Origin: Hyphomicrobiales bacterium
GTDB lineage: Bacteria; Pseudomonadota; Alphaproteobacteria; Rhizobiales; Rhizobiaceae
Assembly (NCBI GenBank): GCA_900469965.1
Contig: UBZP01000022.1
Coordinates: 62,001-126,000, forward strand
DNA length: 64,000 nt
Direction of reading: 5' to 3'
Below the pieces are notes generated by a model that was not told where the DNA came from, made no database searches, and saw only the letters and a list, made by a program, of their open reading frames with translations. The position numbers and the translations under genes are program-made. Position 1 is the first letter of the stretch. The number at the start of each line of letters is the position of its first letter. Shown in pieces: positions 46,104-57,838 of this stretch.

Positions 46104-46901
46104 ATGTTTTCGCGCCGCACAGTTCTCGCCGGGCTCTCCGCCCTTGTTCTCATGCCGCTGACCGGCAACGCCGCCGAACTGCCCGATCTGGGCGGCAAGA
46201 CGGTGGTGGTCGTCACGGAGAACGCCTATCCGCCGCTGCAGTTCGTCGACCCGAAGACCGGCGAGCAGATCGGCTGGGAATACGACGCGATGAACGAGAT
46301 CGCCAAGCGGCTGAACTTCAAGGTCGAGTACCAGAACACCAGCTGGGACGCGATGATCCAGGCGGTCTCCGACAACCAGTACCAGATCGGCATGACCGGC
46401 ATCACCATCAAGGACGATCGCAAGGAGAAGGTCGACTTCTCCGACCCCTACATGCGCTCGCAGCAGTTCATGCTGGTCCGCGGCGACGAGAACCGCTTCA
46501 CCGACGCCAAGAGCTTCGGCGCCTTTGCCGACGGGCTGGTCGGCGCGCAGCCGGGCACCTCGCCGTTCTATGCTGCCGTCTACGAGATCCTCGACGGCAA
46601 CGAGCAGAACCCGCGCATCAAGCTGTTCGAGACCTTCGGGGCGACGGTGCAGGCGCTGAAGGCGGGCGACGTCGATCTGGTGCTGACCGACAGCGTCGCC
46701 GCCAAGGGCTATGTCGACGCGTCCGCGGGCACGCTGAAGGTGATCGGCGAGCCGCTCGGCACGGAGGATTTCGGCTTCATCTTCCCCAAGGGGTCGGACC
46801 TCGTCGCGCCCGTCAACGCCGCGATCGCCGCGCTGAAGGCGGACGGCACGCTGGACGCTCTGAACAAGAAGTGGTTCCTCGACTACAAGATGGGCCAGTA
46901 A
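46104..46901 (+). CDS. Amino-acid ABC transporter, periplasmic binding protein
   Basis: A 265-residue family-3 solute-binding protein. The signal peptide begins [16 protein letters not shown], with a twin-arginine pair that may send it through Tat. The mature part has [42 protein letters not shown] and a C-terminal [11 protein letters not shown], all typical of polar-amino-acid binders. TGGAG precedes the ATG by eight bases. The permease gene follows by seven bases. Confidence 0.92.
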   Translation: MFSRRTVLAGLSALVLMPLTGNAAELPDLGGKTVVVVTENAYPPLQFVDPKTGEQIGWEYDAMNEIAKRLNFKVEYQNTSWDAMIQAVSDNQYQIGMTGITIKDDRKEKVDFSDPYMRSQQFMLVRGDENRFTDAKSFGAFADGLVGAQPGTSPFYAAVYEILDGNEQNPRIKLFETFGATVQALKAGDVDLVLTDSVAAKGYVDASAGTLKVIGEPLGTEDFGFIFPKGSDLVAPVNAAIAALKADGTLDALNKKWFLDYKMGQ

Positions 46902-46908
46902 GCCCTTC

Positions 46909-47730
46909 ATGGCTGCTGCATCCCGGAATCCGGACACGACGAAGGGCGACTATCCCTGGTGGCTGGTCGCCCTCGTTGCGATCGGTCTTGCGCTCGCCGT
47001 CGTGATCGCCGCCAACGAGATCTATGCGCAGGTCTTCGGCGTCATCCTGCAGGGCCTGTGGGTCACGATCTTCGTCACCGTCGTCGCCTTTCTGCTCGCC
47101 ACCCTCGTCGGGCTCGGGGTGGCGCTGCTCGGTCTCTCCGACCATGCGGCGCTGCGCCAAGTCGCGCGCTTCTATACGGAGGTCATCCGCGGCGTGCCGA
47201 TCCTGGTGCTGCTGTTCTACATCGCCTTCGTCGGCGCGCCGGCGGTCGTGGCGCTCGCAAATTTCGTGCTCGGCCCCCTTGTTGCCGCGGGCTATGCCGA
47301 GCCGCTCCTGGTGCGAGACGTCTCCCTGATGTGGCGGGCGATCCTGGCGCTGACGATCGGCTATTCCGCCTTCATCGGCGAAGTGTTCCGCGCCGGCATC
47401 CAGTCCGTGGACAAGGGGCAGGTGGAGGCGGCCAAGGCGCTCGGCCTGTCGCGCACCCAGCGTTTCCGCCTCGTCGTGCTGCCGCAGGCGATCCGCGTCA
47501 TCCTGCCGCCGCTCGGTAACGACTTCGTGGCGATGGTGAAGGACTCCTCGCTCGTCTCGGTGCTCGGCGTTTCCGACATCACCCAGATGGCGAAGATCTA
47601 TGCCTCCGGCTCGTTCCGCTTCTTCGAGACCTATTCGATCGTCGCCTATGTCTACCTGATCCTGACGGTCGGGCTGTCCCTGGCGCTGCGCGGCCTGGAG
47701 CAGCGTTTGCGAAAAGGGGCCGAGCGGTAA
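46909..47730 (+). CDS. Amino-acid ABC transporter permease (HisM/GlnP type)
   Basis: A 273-residue inner-membrane permease with the His/Glu/Gln/Arg-type pattern: about five hydrophobic segments, and the EAA loop VEAAKALGLSRTQRFRLVVL that contacts the ATPase, followed by LPPLGNDFVAMVKDSSLVSVL. It is co-transcribed with the binding protein. No ATPase gene follows, so the transporter must borrow one encoded elsewhere. Confidence 0.93.
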   Translation: MAAASRNPDTTKGDYPWWLVALVAIGLALAVVIAANEIYAQVFGVILQGLWVTIFVTVVAFLLATLVGLGVALLGLSDHAALRQVARFYTEVIRGVPILVLLFYIAFVGAPAVVALANFVLGPLVAAGYAEPLLVRDVSLMWRAILALTIGYSAFIGEVFRAGIQSVDKGQVEAAKALGLSRTQRFRLVVLPQAIRVILPPLGNDFVAMVKDSSLVSVLGVSDITQMAKIYASGSFRFFETYSIVAYVYLILTVGLSLALRGLEQRLRKGAER

Positions 47731-48032
47731 GGGCATTGCCCATTGCCCTTACCGCCGACGCCGGTGATCGGTCGTTCGCGCGGTTGGCGGGACGGGCGGC
47801 TTCGACAGCCGTTGCCGAGGCCCTCAAAAATTGATATGTGCAGGCCCATGGAATCCAAGTTCGCATGCATCGGCGCGCGCATCTTCGTGCTGCAGGACCA
47901 CAAGCGCCTGCCGGTCCGTTTCTTTGCGCGTGTATGCGGGGCGCTTACCAGCCGCCTGGCCTGATCCCTGCCGGATCCGCGGCGCAGCCGCATTTTGCTT
48001 CCATTCCCTTTGCATTCCACGGATGAAGAGCC
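47731..48032. other. Intergenic region upstream of leuC
   Basis: These 302 bases should carry the leuC promoter. A short frame at 47848-47964 (about 38 codons, beginning MESKFACIG) has no leucine run and is not a convincing leader peptide. I see no terminator with a T-run and no leucine-specific attenuator. Confidence 0.35.
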
Positions 48033-49442
48033 ATGAGCGCACCCCGTACCCTCTATGACAAGATCTGGGACGACCATGTCGTCAACACCCAGGAAGACGG
48101 CACCTGTCTTCTCTACATCGACCGTCATCTCGTTCACGAGGTGACGAGCCCGCAGGCCTTCGAGGGCCTGCGCATGGCCGGCCGCAAGGTCCGCCATCCG
48201 GAGAAGACGCTCGCCGTCGTCGACCACAACGTGCCGACCTCGCCGGATCGCAAACACGGCATCAAGAACGAGGAGAGCCGGATCCAGGTCGAGGCGCTGG
48301 CGAAGAATGCCGCCGACTTCGGCGTCGAATACTATTCGGAGAACGACGTCCGCCAGGGCATCGTGCACATCGTCGGCCCCGAGCAGGGCTTCACCCTGCC
48401 CGGCATGACGATCGTCTGCGGCGACAGCCACACGTCCACGCACGGCGCCTTCGGGGCGCTGGCGCACGGCATCGGCACGTCCGAGGTCGAGCACGTGCTC
48501 GCCACCCAGACGCTGATCCAGAAAAAGGCGAAGAACATGCTGGTGCGCGTCGACAACCAGCTGCCGCCGGGCGTCACGGCCAAGGACATCATCCTCGCCA
48601 TCATCGGCGAGATCGGCACTGCCGGCGGCACCGGCTACGTCATCGAGTTCGCCGGCGAGGCGATCCGCTCGCTGTCGATGGAAGGCCGCATGACGATCTG
48701 CAACATGACGATCGAAGGCGGCGCCCGCGCCGGCCTGATCGCGCCCGACGAGACGACCTTCGCCTATGTCAAGGACAAGCCGCGCGCGCCGAAGGGCAAG
48801 GCCTGGGACATGGCGCTCGACTACTGGAAGACGCTGCACACCGACGAGGGCGCCCACTACGACCGCGTCGTCGTGCTGGATGCGGCCAACCTGCCGCCGA
48901 TCGTCTCCTGGGGGTCGTCGCCGGAGGATGTCGTCTCAGTGCAGGGCGTCGTGCCGAACCCCGACGAGATCGCCGACGAGACGAAGCGGGCTTCCAAGCA
49001 GCGCGCGCTCGACTACATGGGCCTGAAGCCGGGCACGAAGATCACCGACATCAATATCGACCGCGTCTTCATCGGCTCCTGCACGAACGGCCGCATCGAG
49101 GACCTGCGGGCCGTCGCCAAGGTGGTCGAGGGCAAGAAGGTCGCCGCGACCGTCTCGGCGATGATCGTCCCGGGATCGGGTCTCGTGAAGGAGCAGGCGG
49201 AGGCCGAAGGTCTCGACCGGATCTTCAAGGAGGCCGGCTTCGACTGGCGCGAGCCCGGCTGTTCGATGTGCCTGGCGATGAACGACGACCGGCTGAAGCC
49301 GGGCGAGCGTTGCGCCTCGACGTCGAACCGCAACTTCGAGGGCCGCCAGGGCTTCAAGGGCCGTACGCACCTCGTCTCGCCGGCCATGGCGGCGGCGGCG
49401 GCGGTTGCCGGCCATTTCGTCGACATCCGCGAATTCAATTGA
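48033..49442 (+). CDS. leuC: 3-isopropylmalate dehydratase large subunit
   Basis: A 469-residue LeuC of the aconitase superfamily. It has [26 protein letters not shown], and iron-sulfur ligands in [13 protein letters not shown] and [11 protein letters not shown]. With LeuD it isomerises isopropylmalate in leucine synthesis. leuD is not adjacent downstream, which is usual in rhizobia. A hairpin with a T-rich tail follows. Confidence 0.97.
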   Translation: MSAPRTLYDKIWDDHVVNTQEDGTCLLYIDRHLVHEVTSPQAFEGLRMAGRKVRHPEKTLAVVDHNVPTSPDRKHGIKNEESRIQVEALAKNAADFGVEYYSENDVRQGIVHIVGPEQGFTLPGMTIVCGDSHTSTHGAFGALAHGIGTSEVEHVLATQTLIQKKAKNMLVRVDNQLPPGVTAKDIILAIIGEIGTAGGTGYVIEFAGEAIRSLSMEGRMTICNMTIEGGARAGLIAPDETTFAYVKDKPRAPKGKAWDMALDYWKTLHTDEGAHYDRVVVLDAANLPPIVSWGSSPEDVVSVQGVVPNPDEIADETKRASKQRALDYMGLKPGTKITDINIDRVFIGSCTNGRIEDLRAVAKVVEGKKVAATVSAMIVPGSGLVKEQAEAEGLDRIFKEAGFDWREPGCSMCLAMNDDRLKPGERCASTSNRNFEGRQGFKGRTHLVSPAMAAAAAVAGHFVDIREFN

Positions 49443-49490
49443 CCGCCTCGGGCGGGTCGCCTGGCCTGCCTGCCGGTTCTTCATGTTGAC

Positions 49491-49528
49491 GAGGGTCGTC
49501 CCGCCCGGGGCGGCCCTCTTGCAATTTT
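49491..49528 (+). terminator. Probable terminator of leuC
   Basis: GAGGGTCGTC (49491-49500) pairs with GGCGGCCCTC (49509-49518) using two G-U pairs, followed by TTGCAATTTT. It lies about 50 bases after the leuC stop. Confidence 0.6.
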
Positions 49529-49630
49529 GCGGCGGCAACGATCGTATTTCACGCTTCGGGGCTTTGTCGGTGCACGCATTTGTCGCAAGATCGACTGCAC
49601 GCCTTGCGCCACGCGCCGAAAGGAACGGAC

Positions 49631-50149
49631 ATGACCCATCGCCGCCTCATGCTGTTGCGCCATGCCAAGTCCGCCTGGCCGGACGGGGTTTCCGACCGGG
49701 AGCGGCCGCTGGCGCCACGCGGGCAGAAGGCGGCGCCGCGCATCGGCGCGTATCTCGAAGCCGAAAAGCTCATCCCCGATCTCGTCCTCGTCTCCAGCGC
49801 CCGCAGGACGCAGGAGACATGGGCGCTGGTCGCGCCGCACCTGCCGAAGGGCACAGAAGGGCGCGAGATCGACGTGCTCTACGAAGCGCCGGCCAACCGG
49901 CTGCTGGAGATCGTGCGGGCCACGGACGCCTCGGTTCGCACCCTGATGCTGATCGGGCACAATCCCGGCCTGCAGCATTTCGCGGCAGCACTGGTCGGCG
50001 CCGGAGACGGCAAGACGCTGAAGCGGCTGGAGGAGAAGTTCCCGACGGCAGGGCTGGCGGTGATCGACCTGCCGCTCGATCTCTGGCCCGACCTGCATGC
50101 GGGAACCGGGACGCTCGAGCGCTTCGTCACGCCGCGGTCGCTGGAATAG
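49631..50149 (+). CDS. SixA-type histidine phosphatase
   Basis: A 172-residue histidine phosphatase. The catalytic RH pair (Arg10-His11) is in LMLLRHAKSAW, a second arginine in SSARRTQETW and the second histidine in LIGHNPGLQ. SixA-like enzymes remove phosphate from phosphohistidine on phosphotransferase proteins; the target here is unknown. AAAGGAA lies six bases before the ATG at 49631. Confidence 0.9.
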   Translation: MTHRRLMLLRHAKSAWPDGVSDRERPLAPRGQKAAPRIGAYLEAEKLIPDLVLVSSARRTQETWALVAPHLPKGTEGREIDVLYEAPANRLLEIVRATDASVRTLMLIGHNPGLQHFAAALVGAGDGKTLKRLEEKFPTAGLAVIDLPLDLWPDLHAGTGTLERFVTPRSLE

Positions 50150-50159
50150 GGGATGGAAA

Positions 50160-50182
50160 GCGGCCGGGTGGTTCCCGGCCGC
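50160..50182. terminator. Bidirectional hairpin between convergent genes
   Basis: GCGGCCGGG, 5-base loop, CCCGGCCGC: a perfect 9-base stem between the phosphatase gene and the aldo/keto reductase gene. On the minus strand it is followed by TTTCC. It probably ends transcripts from both sides. Confidence 0.7.
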
Positions 50183-50204
50183 ATCGAAGACAGGCGCTTT
50201 ATGC

Positions 50205-51035
50205 TCAGAAATCCGCGGTCTTCGGGTCGGGCCCGATGCGGGCGTCCGCGCGGTCCAGGGCGGCGATCGCCGTCAGGTCGTCATCGTCCAGCTTGAAATC
50301 GAACACCTGGAAGTTCTCCTCGATCCGCGACGGCGTCACCGATTTCGGGATGACGACCAGGCCGTTGTCGATGTGCCAGCGGATGATCGTCTGCGCGGCG
50401 GTGCGGCCATGCTTCTTGGCGACGGCGCTGATGGTCGGGTTGTCCAGCAGCGTGCCCTGGCCGAGCGGGCTCCAGGATTCGGTCACGATGCGCCGGGCGG
50501 CATGGGCCTTGCGGGCGGCCTTCTGCTGGAAGTCGGGATGGAGCTCGATCTGGTTGATCACGGGCTCCTCGCCGGTCTCGGCAATGATCATTTCGAGATG
50601 CTCGGGATAGAAGTTGGAGACGCCGATCGAGCGCGCCCGGCCCTCCGCCTTCAGGCGGACGAAGGCCTTCCAGGTGTCGACGTAGAGGCCCCGCTGCGGC
50701 GCCGGCCAGTGGATCAGGTAGAGGTCGACATAGTCGGTGCCGAGCCGCTTGAGGCTCTCGTCGAAGGCCCTCAGCGTGGAATCGAAGCCTTGCTGGTCGT
50801 TCCAGAGCTTGGTGGTCAGGAAGATCTCCTTGCGGTCGACGCCGGACGAGCGAATGCCCTCGCCGACGCCTTCCTCGTTGCCGTAGATGGCTGCGGTGTC
50901 GATATGGCGGTAACCGGCGGCGAGCGCGGTGCGCACGACGGGCGCGGCCACGTCGTCGGGCGTGCGCCAGACGCCGAGGCCGACCTGGGGGATGGTGTTG
51001 CCGTCGCTGAGAGATATGGCGGGCGTCTTGGTCAC
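50205..51035 (-). CDS. Aldo/keto reductase
   Basis: A 276-residue NADPH-dependent reductase with the complete tetrad Asp46, Tyr51, Lys76 and His109 (GYRHIDTAAIYGNE, TTKLW, LIHWP). It resembles 2,5-diketo-D-gluconate reductase and similar cytoplasmic aldehyde/ketone reductases; the substrate is open. The GTG at 51035 has GGAGA seven bases upstream and gives MTKTPAISLSDG; an in-frame ATG at 51050 would add five residues. Confidence 0.9.
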   Translation of the reverse strand: MTKTPAISLSDGNTIPQVGLGVWRTPDDVAAPVVRTALAAGYRHIDTAAIYGNEEGVGEGIRSSGVDRKEIFLTTKLWNDQQGFDSTLRAFDESLKRLGTDYVDLYLIHWPAPQRGLYVDTWKAFVRLKAEGRARSIGVSNFYPEHLEMIIAETGEEPVINQIELHPDFQQKAARKAHAARRIVTESWSPLGQGTLLDNPTISAVAKKHGRTAAQTIIRWHIDNGLVVIPKSVTPSRIEENFQVFDFKLDDDDLTAIAALDRADARIGPDPKTADF

Positions 51036-51085
51036 GAAAGGTCTCCACATATGAATGCGTCAGAATGGTTGCGAGGGGCCGGCAT

Positions 51086-51119
51086 GCCCGGCCCGGCGCG
51101 CAGCGCCACAGGGCCGGGC
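51086..51119. other. Nested GC-rich hairpin
   Basis: GCCCGGCCC (51086-51094) pairs with GGGCCGGGC (51111-51119), and inside it GGCGC pairs with GCGCC around a 3-base loop. It lies between the aldo/keto reductase start and the L,D-transpeptidase stop, both minus-strand genes. It may end the transpeptidase transcript, though no T-run follows. Confidence 0.5.
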
Positions 51120-51197
51120 GCGACCGGGTTCATATAGGGTCGCCATCGCCAGATTCCACATCCGCCGGAGCCTGAAAGTTGCCCGGCAGGAAGCGTA

Positions 51198-51746
51198 TCA
51201 GACGACCTTCAGCATCGTTCCGCGTCCGATCAGCGGCAGCAGGCGGCGCATGTCGGCGGGGCGGATCGCCACGCATCCCGCCGTCGGCTCGAAACCGGGG
51301 CGGATCAGGTGGAAGAAGATGGCCGATCCGCGGTTGCGGCGACGGGAGGTGACGTTCCAGTCGAGGACGAGGCAGGCGTCGTAGAGCCCGTCCTTTCGCC
51401 GCATATCCTCGTGGCTCGCTTTCAGCGGCCAGCGGACGAGGCGGTTGTAGTTCGGATCGCGCGGCTCGTCGCACCAGAGCATGTCCGGGCGGATGCGGCG
51501 CATCGGCAGGCGGGTGCGAAGGTCCCGCATCCGGTCGCCGCGAAAAAAGCCGTTGAGCAGCCGCATCGACGCGATCGGGGTGGCGCCGTCGCCCTCGCGT
51601 TTCCGGGCGGTGGTGCCGCTCCGCCCGATCGCCGCGGGCATGGACAAAGGGCCGTATCGCAGGATGGCGCGGCTTTTGTTCAGCGGCGCGCGACGGACCA
51701 CGATTGTGCCGCGATTGTCTGATGCTGTCTTGTTTGCCCGTCTCAT
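51198..51746 (-). CDS. L,D-transpeptidase (YkuD) family protein
   Basis: A 182-residue YkuD-type protein. The catalytic region is FFHLIRPGFEPTAGCVAIRP, with the histidine and the nucleophilic cysteine in TAGC rather than the more common SHGC. Such enzymes make 3-3 crosslinks in peptidoglycan or modify it; related COG3786 proteins have this motif. I see no clear signal peptide from the ATG at 51746, which is odd for a periplasmic enzyme; the N terminus is basic (RRANKTASDNRG) and the start has a weak ribosome-binding site. It is divergent from the CenR-like regulator gene. Confidence 0.75.
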   Translation of the reverse strand: MRRANKTASDNRGTIVVRRAPLNKSRAILRYGPLSMPAAIGRSGTTARKREGDGATPIASMRLLNGFFRGDRMRDLRTRLPMRRIRPDMLWCDEPRDPNYNRLVRWPLKASHEDMRRKDGLYDACLVLDWNVTSRRRNRGSAIFFHLIRPGFEPTAGCVAIRPADMRRLLPLIGRGTMLKVV

Positions 51747-51903
51747 GACCGTGCCTGTTCCATGCTCACGCGAATGTGCGTTGCCCGGAAAACCGGGTCC
51801 AAGCATATGCTCGCCGGCGGGCATGGGGTTTGCATATATCCTTGACGGACTTGTCAAAAGAGCAATTTCGCATAGGGTCGTTCCAATATTCGAAGGGAAG
51901 CAT

Positions 51904-52587
51904 ATGACATCGCGAACCATCCTCATTGTCGATGACGACAACGACCTGCGCGAGACGCTGGTCGAGCAGCTTGCGCTCTACGAGGAGTTCACGATCCAGC
52001 AGGAGGCGACCGCGGCGAAAGGCATCCAGGCCGCCCGGGCGGGGCAGGTGGACCTGCTCATCATGGATGTCGGCCTGCCGGACATGGACGGCCGCGAGGC
52101 GGTGAAGCTCCTGCGCAAGGGCGGCTTCAAGGCGCCGATCATCATGCTGACCGGCCACGACACCGATTCGGACACGATCCTCGGCCTGGAAGCCGGTGCG
52201 AACGACTACGTCACCAAGCCGTTTCGTTTCGCCGTCCTTCTCGCCCGCATCCGCGCGCAGTTGCGCCAGCACGAAAGCAGCGAGGACGCCACCTTTACGG
52301 TCGGTCCCTACACGTTCAAGCCCGGCCAGAAGCTCCTGACCATGGAGAACGGCCAGAAGATCCGGCTGACGGAGAAGGAGGCGGCGATCATCCGCTACCT
52401 CTATCGGGCGGACCAGAAGGTGGTCACCCGCGACGTGCTCTTGGAAGAGGTCTGGGGCTACAACTCCGGCGTCACCACCCACACGCTCGAGACCCACGTC
52501 TACCGGCTGCGCCAGAAGATCGAGCGCGACCCGTCGAACGCGCAGATCCTCGTCACCGAGAACGGCGGCTACAAGATCGTTCCATAG
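51904..52587 (+). CDS. cenR: OmpR-family response regulator (CenR/OtpR-like)
   Basis: A 227-residue response regulator. The receiver domain has TILIVDDDNDLRETL, phospho-acceptor Asp55 in LLIMDVGLPDMDG, Thr in MLTGHD and Lys in VTKPF. The winged-helix DNA-binding domain ends with THTLETHVYRLRQKIERD. Sequence and the downstream cyclic-nucleotide-binding-domain gene recall Brucella OtpR and Caulobacter CenR, envelope regulators; this is from memory. No histidine kinase gene is adjacent. AAGGGAAG precedes the ATG. The neighbouring L,D-transpeptidase fits an envelope regulon. Confidence 0.8.
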   Translation: MTSRTILIVDDDNDLRETLVEQLALYEEFTIQQEATAAKGIQAARAGQVDLLIMDVGLPDMDGREAVKLLRKGGFKAPIIMLTGHDTDSDTILGLEAGANDYVTKPFRFAVLLARIRAQLRQHESSEDATFTVGPYTFKPGQKLLTMENGQKIRLTEKEAAIIRYLYRADQKVVTRDVLLEEVWGYNSGVTTHTLETHVYRLRQKIERDPSNAQILVTENGGYKIVP

Positions 52588-52726
52588 GCCGGTCGCCGGC
52601 GCCATCGTGCCTGGATTGCGGGGCGGGGCCGCTGGACGCCGCCCGGCCTTGTCGGCTATTCATTCAGGCAACACACCAGGGCCACAGCCGCGATCGCCGC
52701 GCCCGGCCGCAAGACGGAGGCGCCGC

Positions 52727-53182
52727 TTGGCTCTCATCGACGACATCAGGCTTTTCGCGCAAGTGCCGCTGTTTGCCGGCCTGGCCGAGGACAAGCTGCG
52801 ATTGATCGCGTTCGGTGCGGAGAGGCGGAGAATCGTCGAGGGCCAGACGCTCTTTCGTGAGGGCGCCTCGGCCGATTGCGGCTTCGTCGTCGCCTCGGGG
52901 AGCTTTCGCCTCACGTCCACGGCGCGCGACGGCTCCGTGCGCGACGAGGGCACCGCCGACGTCGGAACGCTTCTGTCGGAGCTTGCGATGATCTCGGTCA
53001 TCGAACGGAAGTTCACGGCGACCGCGGTCGAAGACAGCGAGGTCATCCGCATCAACCGCCCGCTGTTCAGAAGGATGCTGGAAGAATATCCGGACGTGGC
53101 CGTGATGGTGCAGGGGCGGATCCGCGCCAATCTGGCGGCGATGGTCGACGGGGCCTCGGGGATGGCCGGACGGTTCGCCTGA
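52727..53182 (+). CDS. Cyclic nucleotide-binding-domain protein
   Basis: A 151-residue protein made of a single CAP-family effector domain: VPLFAGLAEDKLRLIAFGAERR, GQTLFREGASADCGFVVASG and GTLLSELAMISVIERKFTATA, where Glu and Arg/Lys occupy the phosphate-binding cassette region. There is no helix-turn-helix or kinase domain, so it is a stand-alone sensor or adaptor. The TTG start at 52727 has GGAGG six bases upstream; no ATG gives the same N terminus. It follows the response regulator gene by 139 bases on the same strand. Confidence 0.85.
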   Translation: MALIDDIRLFAQVPLFAGLAEDKLRLIAFGAERRRIVEGQTLFREGASADCGFVVASGSFRLTSTARDGSVRDEGTADVGTLLSELAMISVIERKFTATAVEDSEVIRINRPLFRRMLEEYPDVAVMVQGRIRANLAAMVDGASGMAGRFA

Positions 53183-53206
53183 CGGTCCGGCGCGTGCCCA
53201 GATAGC

Positions 53207-54013
53207 TTAAAGATCGAAGGTGGCGATGACCGGGACGTGGTCGGACGGGCGCTCCCATCCGCGCGCCTCGCGCAGCACCGTGATCTCCGACAGGTGCGGA
53301 TCGAGATCGGCCGACGACCAGATGTGGTCCAGCCGGCGCCCGCGGTCGGCCGCCGCCCAGTCCTGGGCGCGATAGCTCCACCAGGTATAGAGCTTCTGGT
53401 CGGCCGGGATCTTGCGGCGCATCAGGTCGACCCAGGCGCCTTTCGTCATGACCTCCGTCAGCCCCTCGACCTCCACCGGCGTGTGGCTGACGATCTTCAG
53501 AAGCTGCTTGTGCGACCAGACGTCGTGCTCGAGCGGGGCGATGTTCAGGTCGCCGACGAGGATCGAGGAGATCCCCGCCTCCGCCTCCGCATGCAAGAGC
53601 TTCATCTCCTCGATGAAGTCGAGCTTGTGGCCGAACTTCGGGTTGATCGTGCGGTCCGGTTCGTCGCCGCCGGCCGGCACGTAGAAGTTATGCAGCCGGA
53701 TCGACTTGCCGCCGTGGCGGAAGACGACGGAGACGTGCCGCGCATCGCCGACGCCGCAGTAGTCGCGCCGCTCGACGAGTTCGGTGAGCGGCAGGCGGGA
53801 AATCGTCGCGACGCCGTGATAGCCCTTCTGGCCGTGCATGACGATGTGCTCGTAGCCGAGCGCCTTCAACGGTTTGGACGGGAACTGGTCGTTCGGACAC
53901 TTGGTTTCCTGCAGGCACAGGATGTCCGGCGCATGGGTCTTCAGGAGATGCTCGACCAGGCCGATCCGCAGGCGGACGGAGTTGATGTTCCAGGTCGCTA
54001 TGGAAAGGCTCAT
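53207..54013 (-). CDS. xth: Exodeoxyribonuclease III
   Basis: A 268-residue ExoIII-type AP endonuclease. It begins SIATWNINSVRLR, with metal-binding Glu36 in LQETKCPND, then VGDLNIAP, and ends with the catalytic SDHVPVIATF. It repairs abasic sites and blocked 3' ends. It is convergent with the cyclic-nucleotide-binding-domain gene (24 bases between stops). Confidence 0.95.
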   Translation of the reverse strand: MSLSIATWNINSVRLRIGLVEHLLKTHAPDILCLQETKCPNDQFPSKPLKALGYEHIVMHGQKGYHGVATISRLPLTELVERRDYCGVGDARHVSVVFRHGGKSIRLHNFYVPAGGDEPDRTINPKFGHKLDFIEEMKLLHAEAEAGISSILVGDLNIAPLEHDVWSHKQLLKIVSHTPVEVEGLTEVMTKGAWVDLMRRKIPADQKLYTWWSYRAQDWAAADRGRRLDHIWSSADLDPHLSEITVLREARGWERPSDHVPVIATFDL

Positions 54014-54178
54014 GCGGTCGGCATCCTCGTTGTGCCCGGCGGGCAGGTCGCGAGGTACTTAGCCGATAAGGGCCGGGACCGGAATCGGTTTTCCGCCGAT
54101 CCGGCCGAAAATCGGGCCGTCACCCACTGCCACAAGGCGCGGAGCGGTCCGGTGGAAGTTCGAGCCGTGCCGGCCGCA

Positions 54179-54826
54179 TCAGCGGCCGTGGATCTCGTTG
54201 TAGGGGATGGCGAAGATCTTCGAATCCAGCGGCACGCCGCTCTTGACGTTGAAGATCATCACGGACGTGTCCTTGCCCTGGGCATCCCTGATCGTCCACT
54301 GGCGAAGGTCGTAGGTCTTCGGGTCGAACATCATGGTGATGGTCGAGGAGCCGAACATGTTGCGGTCGCCCAGCACGATGGTGATGAGGTCGTCCTCTTC
54401 CTTCACGTTGCGGACCATGCGGGTGGAGAGGTCGATCTGCTCGCCCAGCAGCAGCTTCAGCGGCGTCTTGGAAAGGGGATAGACGTCCCAGGTCTTCAGC
54501 TTGCGGTTGCCGATGACCACCGTGCGGCCGTCGGAAATGACGCGCATCGGCGAGGGATCCTCGTAGTTGAAGCGGATCTTGCCCGGGCGGCTGATGAAGA
54601 ACTTGCCGCCCGTCTGCTCGCCGCGGGGACCGAACTGCACGAACTCGCCCATCATCGTCTTCACCGACGAGAAGTGATTGGCGATCTTCTGCGCCGTGCC
54701 GGAGGCCTGGGCGGCAGCCGGATCCGACGCCAGCAGGGACGGGCCGCCGACGAGGACCAGCGCCAGCAGTCCGGCAAGGTTCCTGCGCGTGATATGGCCG
54801 GCCGGGGTGGTGTCGTGAGCGTTCAT
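54179..54826 (-). CDS. lolA: Outer-membrane lipoprotein carrier LolA
   Basis: A 215-residue LolA-family protein: IANHFSSVKTMMGEFVQFGP, GKFFISRPGKIRFNYEDPSPM and VYPLSKTPLKLLLGE. It ferries lipoproteins across the periplasm. The N-terminal region (HITRRNLAGLLALVLVGG) is a signal peptide with a twin-arginine pair. The ATG at 54826 has a perfect AAGGAGA site. It lies 107 bases downstream of ftsK on the same strand, a common alphaproteobacterial pair. Confidence 0.94.
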   Translation of the reverse strand: MNAHDTTPAGHITRRNLAGLLALVLVGGPSLLASDPAAAQASGTAQKIANHFSSVKTMMGEFVQFGPRGEQTGGKFFISRPGKIRFNYEDPSPMRVISDGRTVVIGNRKLKTWDVYPLSKTPLKLLLGEQIDLSTRMVRNVKEEDDLITIVLGDRNMFGSSTITMMFDPKTYDLRQWTIRDAQGKDTSVMIFNVKSGVPLDSKIFAIPYNEIHGR

Positions 54827-54933
54827 CTTGGTCTCCTTATGCCGCTCTGAATGTCCGCCAAGTACGGCGTGATCATGGCGCGAGTCGGACGCCTGCGACC
54901 GTGACGGCACAGGTAGAGCGACTTGTGTTCCCG

Positions 54934-57582
<2,649 letters not shown>

Positions 57583-57739
57583 GTGTCTTCAGCCTGTCGC
57601 GCGATTGGTCCCGGTGCGGTCGTTCCACCGGGCCCGGAGGGCATGGATGATGTACGACCCTAACGGGACAAGCGTTAATGGCGTATTAACCATGGCGCGC
57701 AGAGCGGCTCCAATGCCAAAAATGCCCGGCCCGGCACAC

Positions 57740-57768
57740 AAAAAAGCCCGGACCGCGAGGTCCGGGCT
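57740..57768 (-). terminator. Rho-independent terminator of glnK-amtB
   Basis: AGCCCGGACC, loop of four, GGTCCGGGCT form a perfect 10-base stem. On the minus strand it is followed by TTTTTTG. It lies 70 bases after the amtB stop. Confidence 0.95.
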
Positions 57769-57838
57769 GTCGCCTGCTTGCACAGGCGCGGCGGGAGGAT
57801 CAGACGGCGCCGGTCCCAACCGGCGCCGGTAACGCGCA

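Noticed and set aside
45500-46216. Long 238-residue version of the small membrane protein gene starting at 46216
   Set aside because: The extension overlaps the transporter binding-protein gene and its promoter, while an internal ATG at 45865 has a good ribosome-binding site.
47848-47964. Short frame upstream of leuC considered as a leucine leader peptide
   Set aside because: No run of leucine codons and no paired attenuator hairpins with a T-run.
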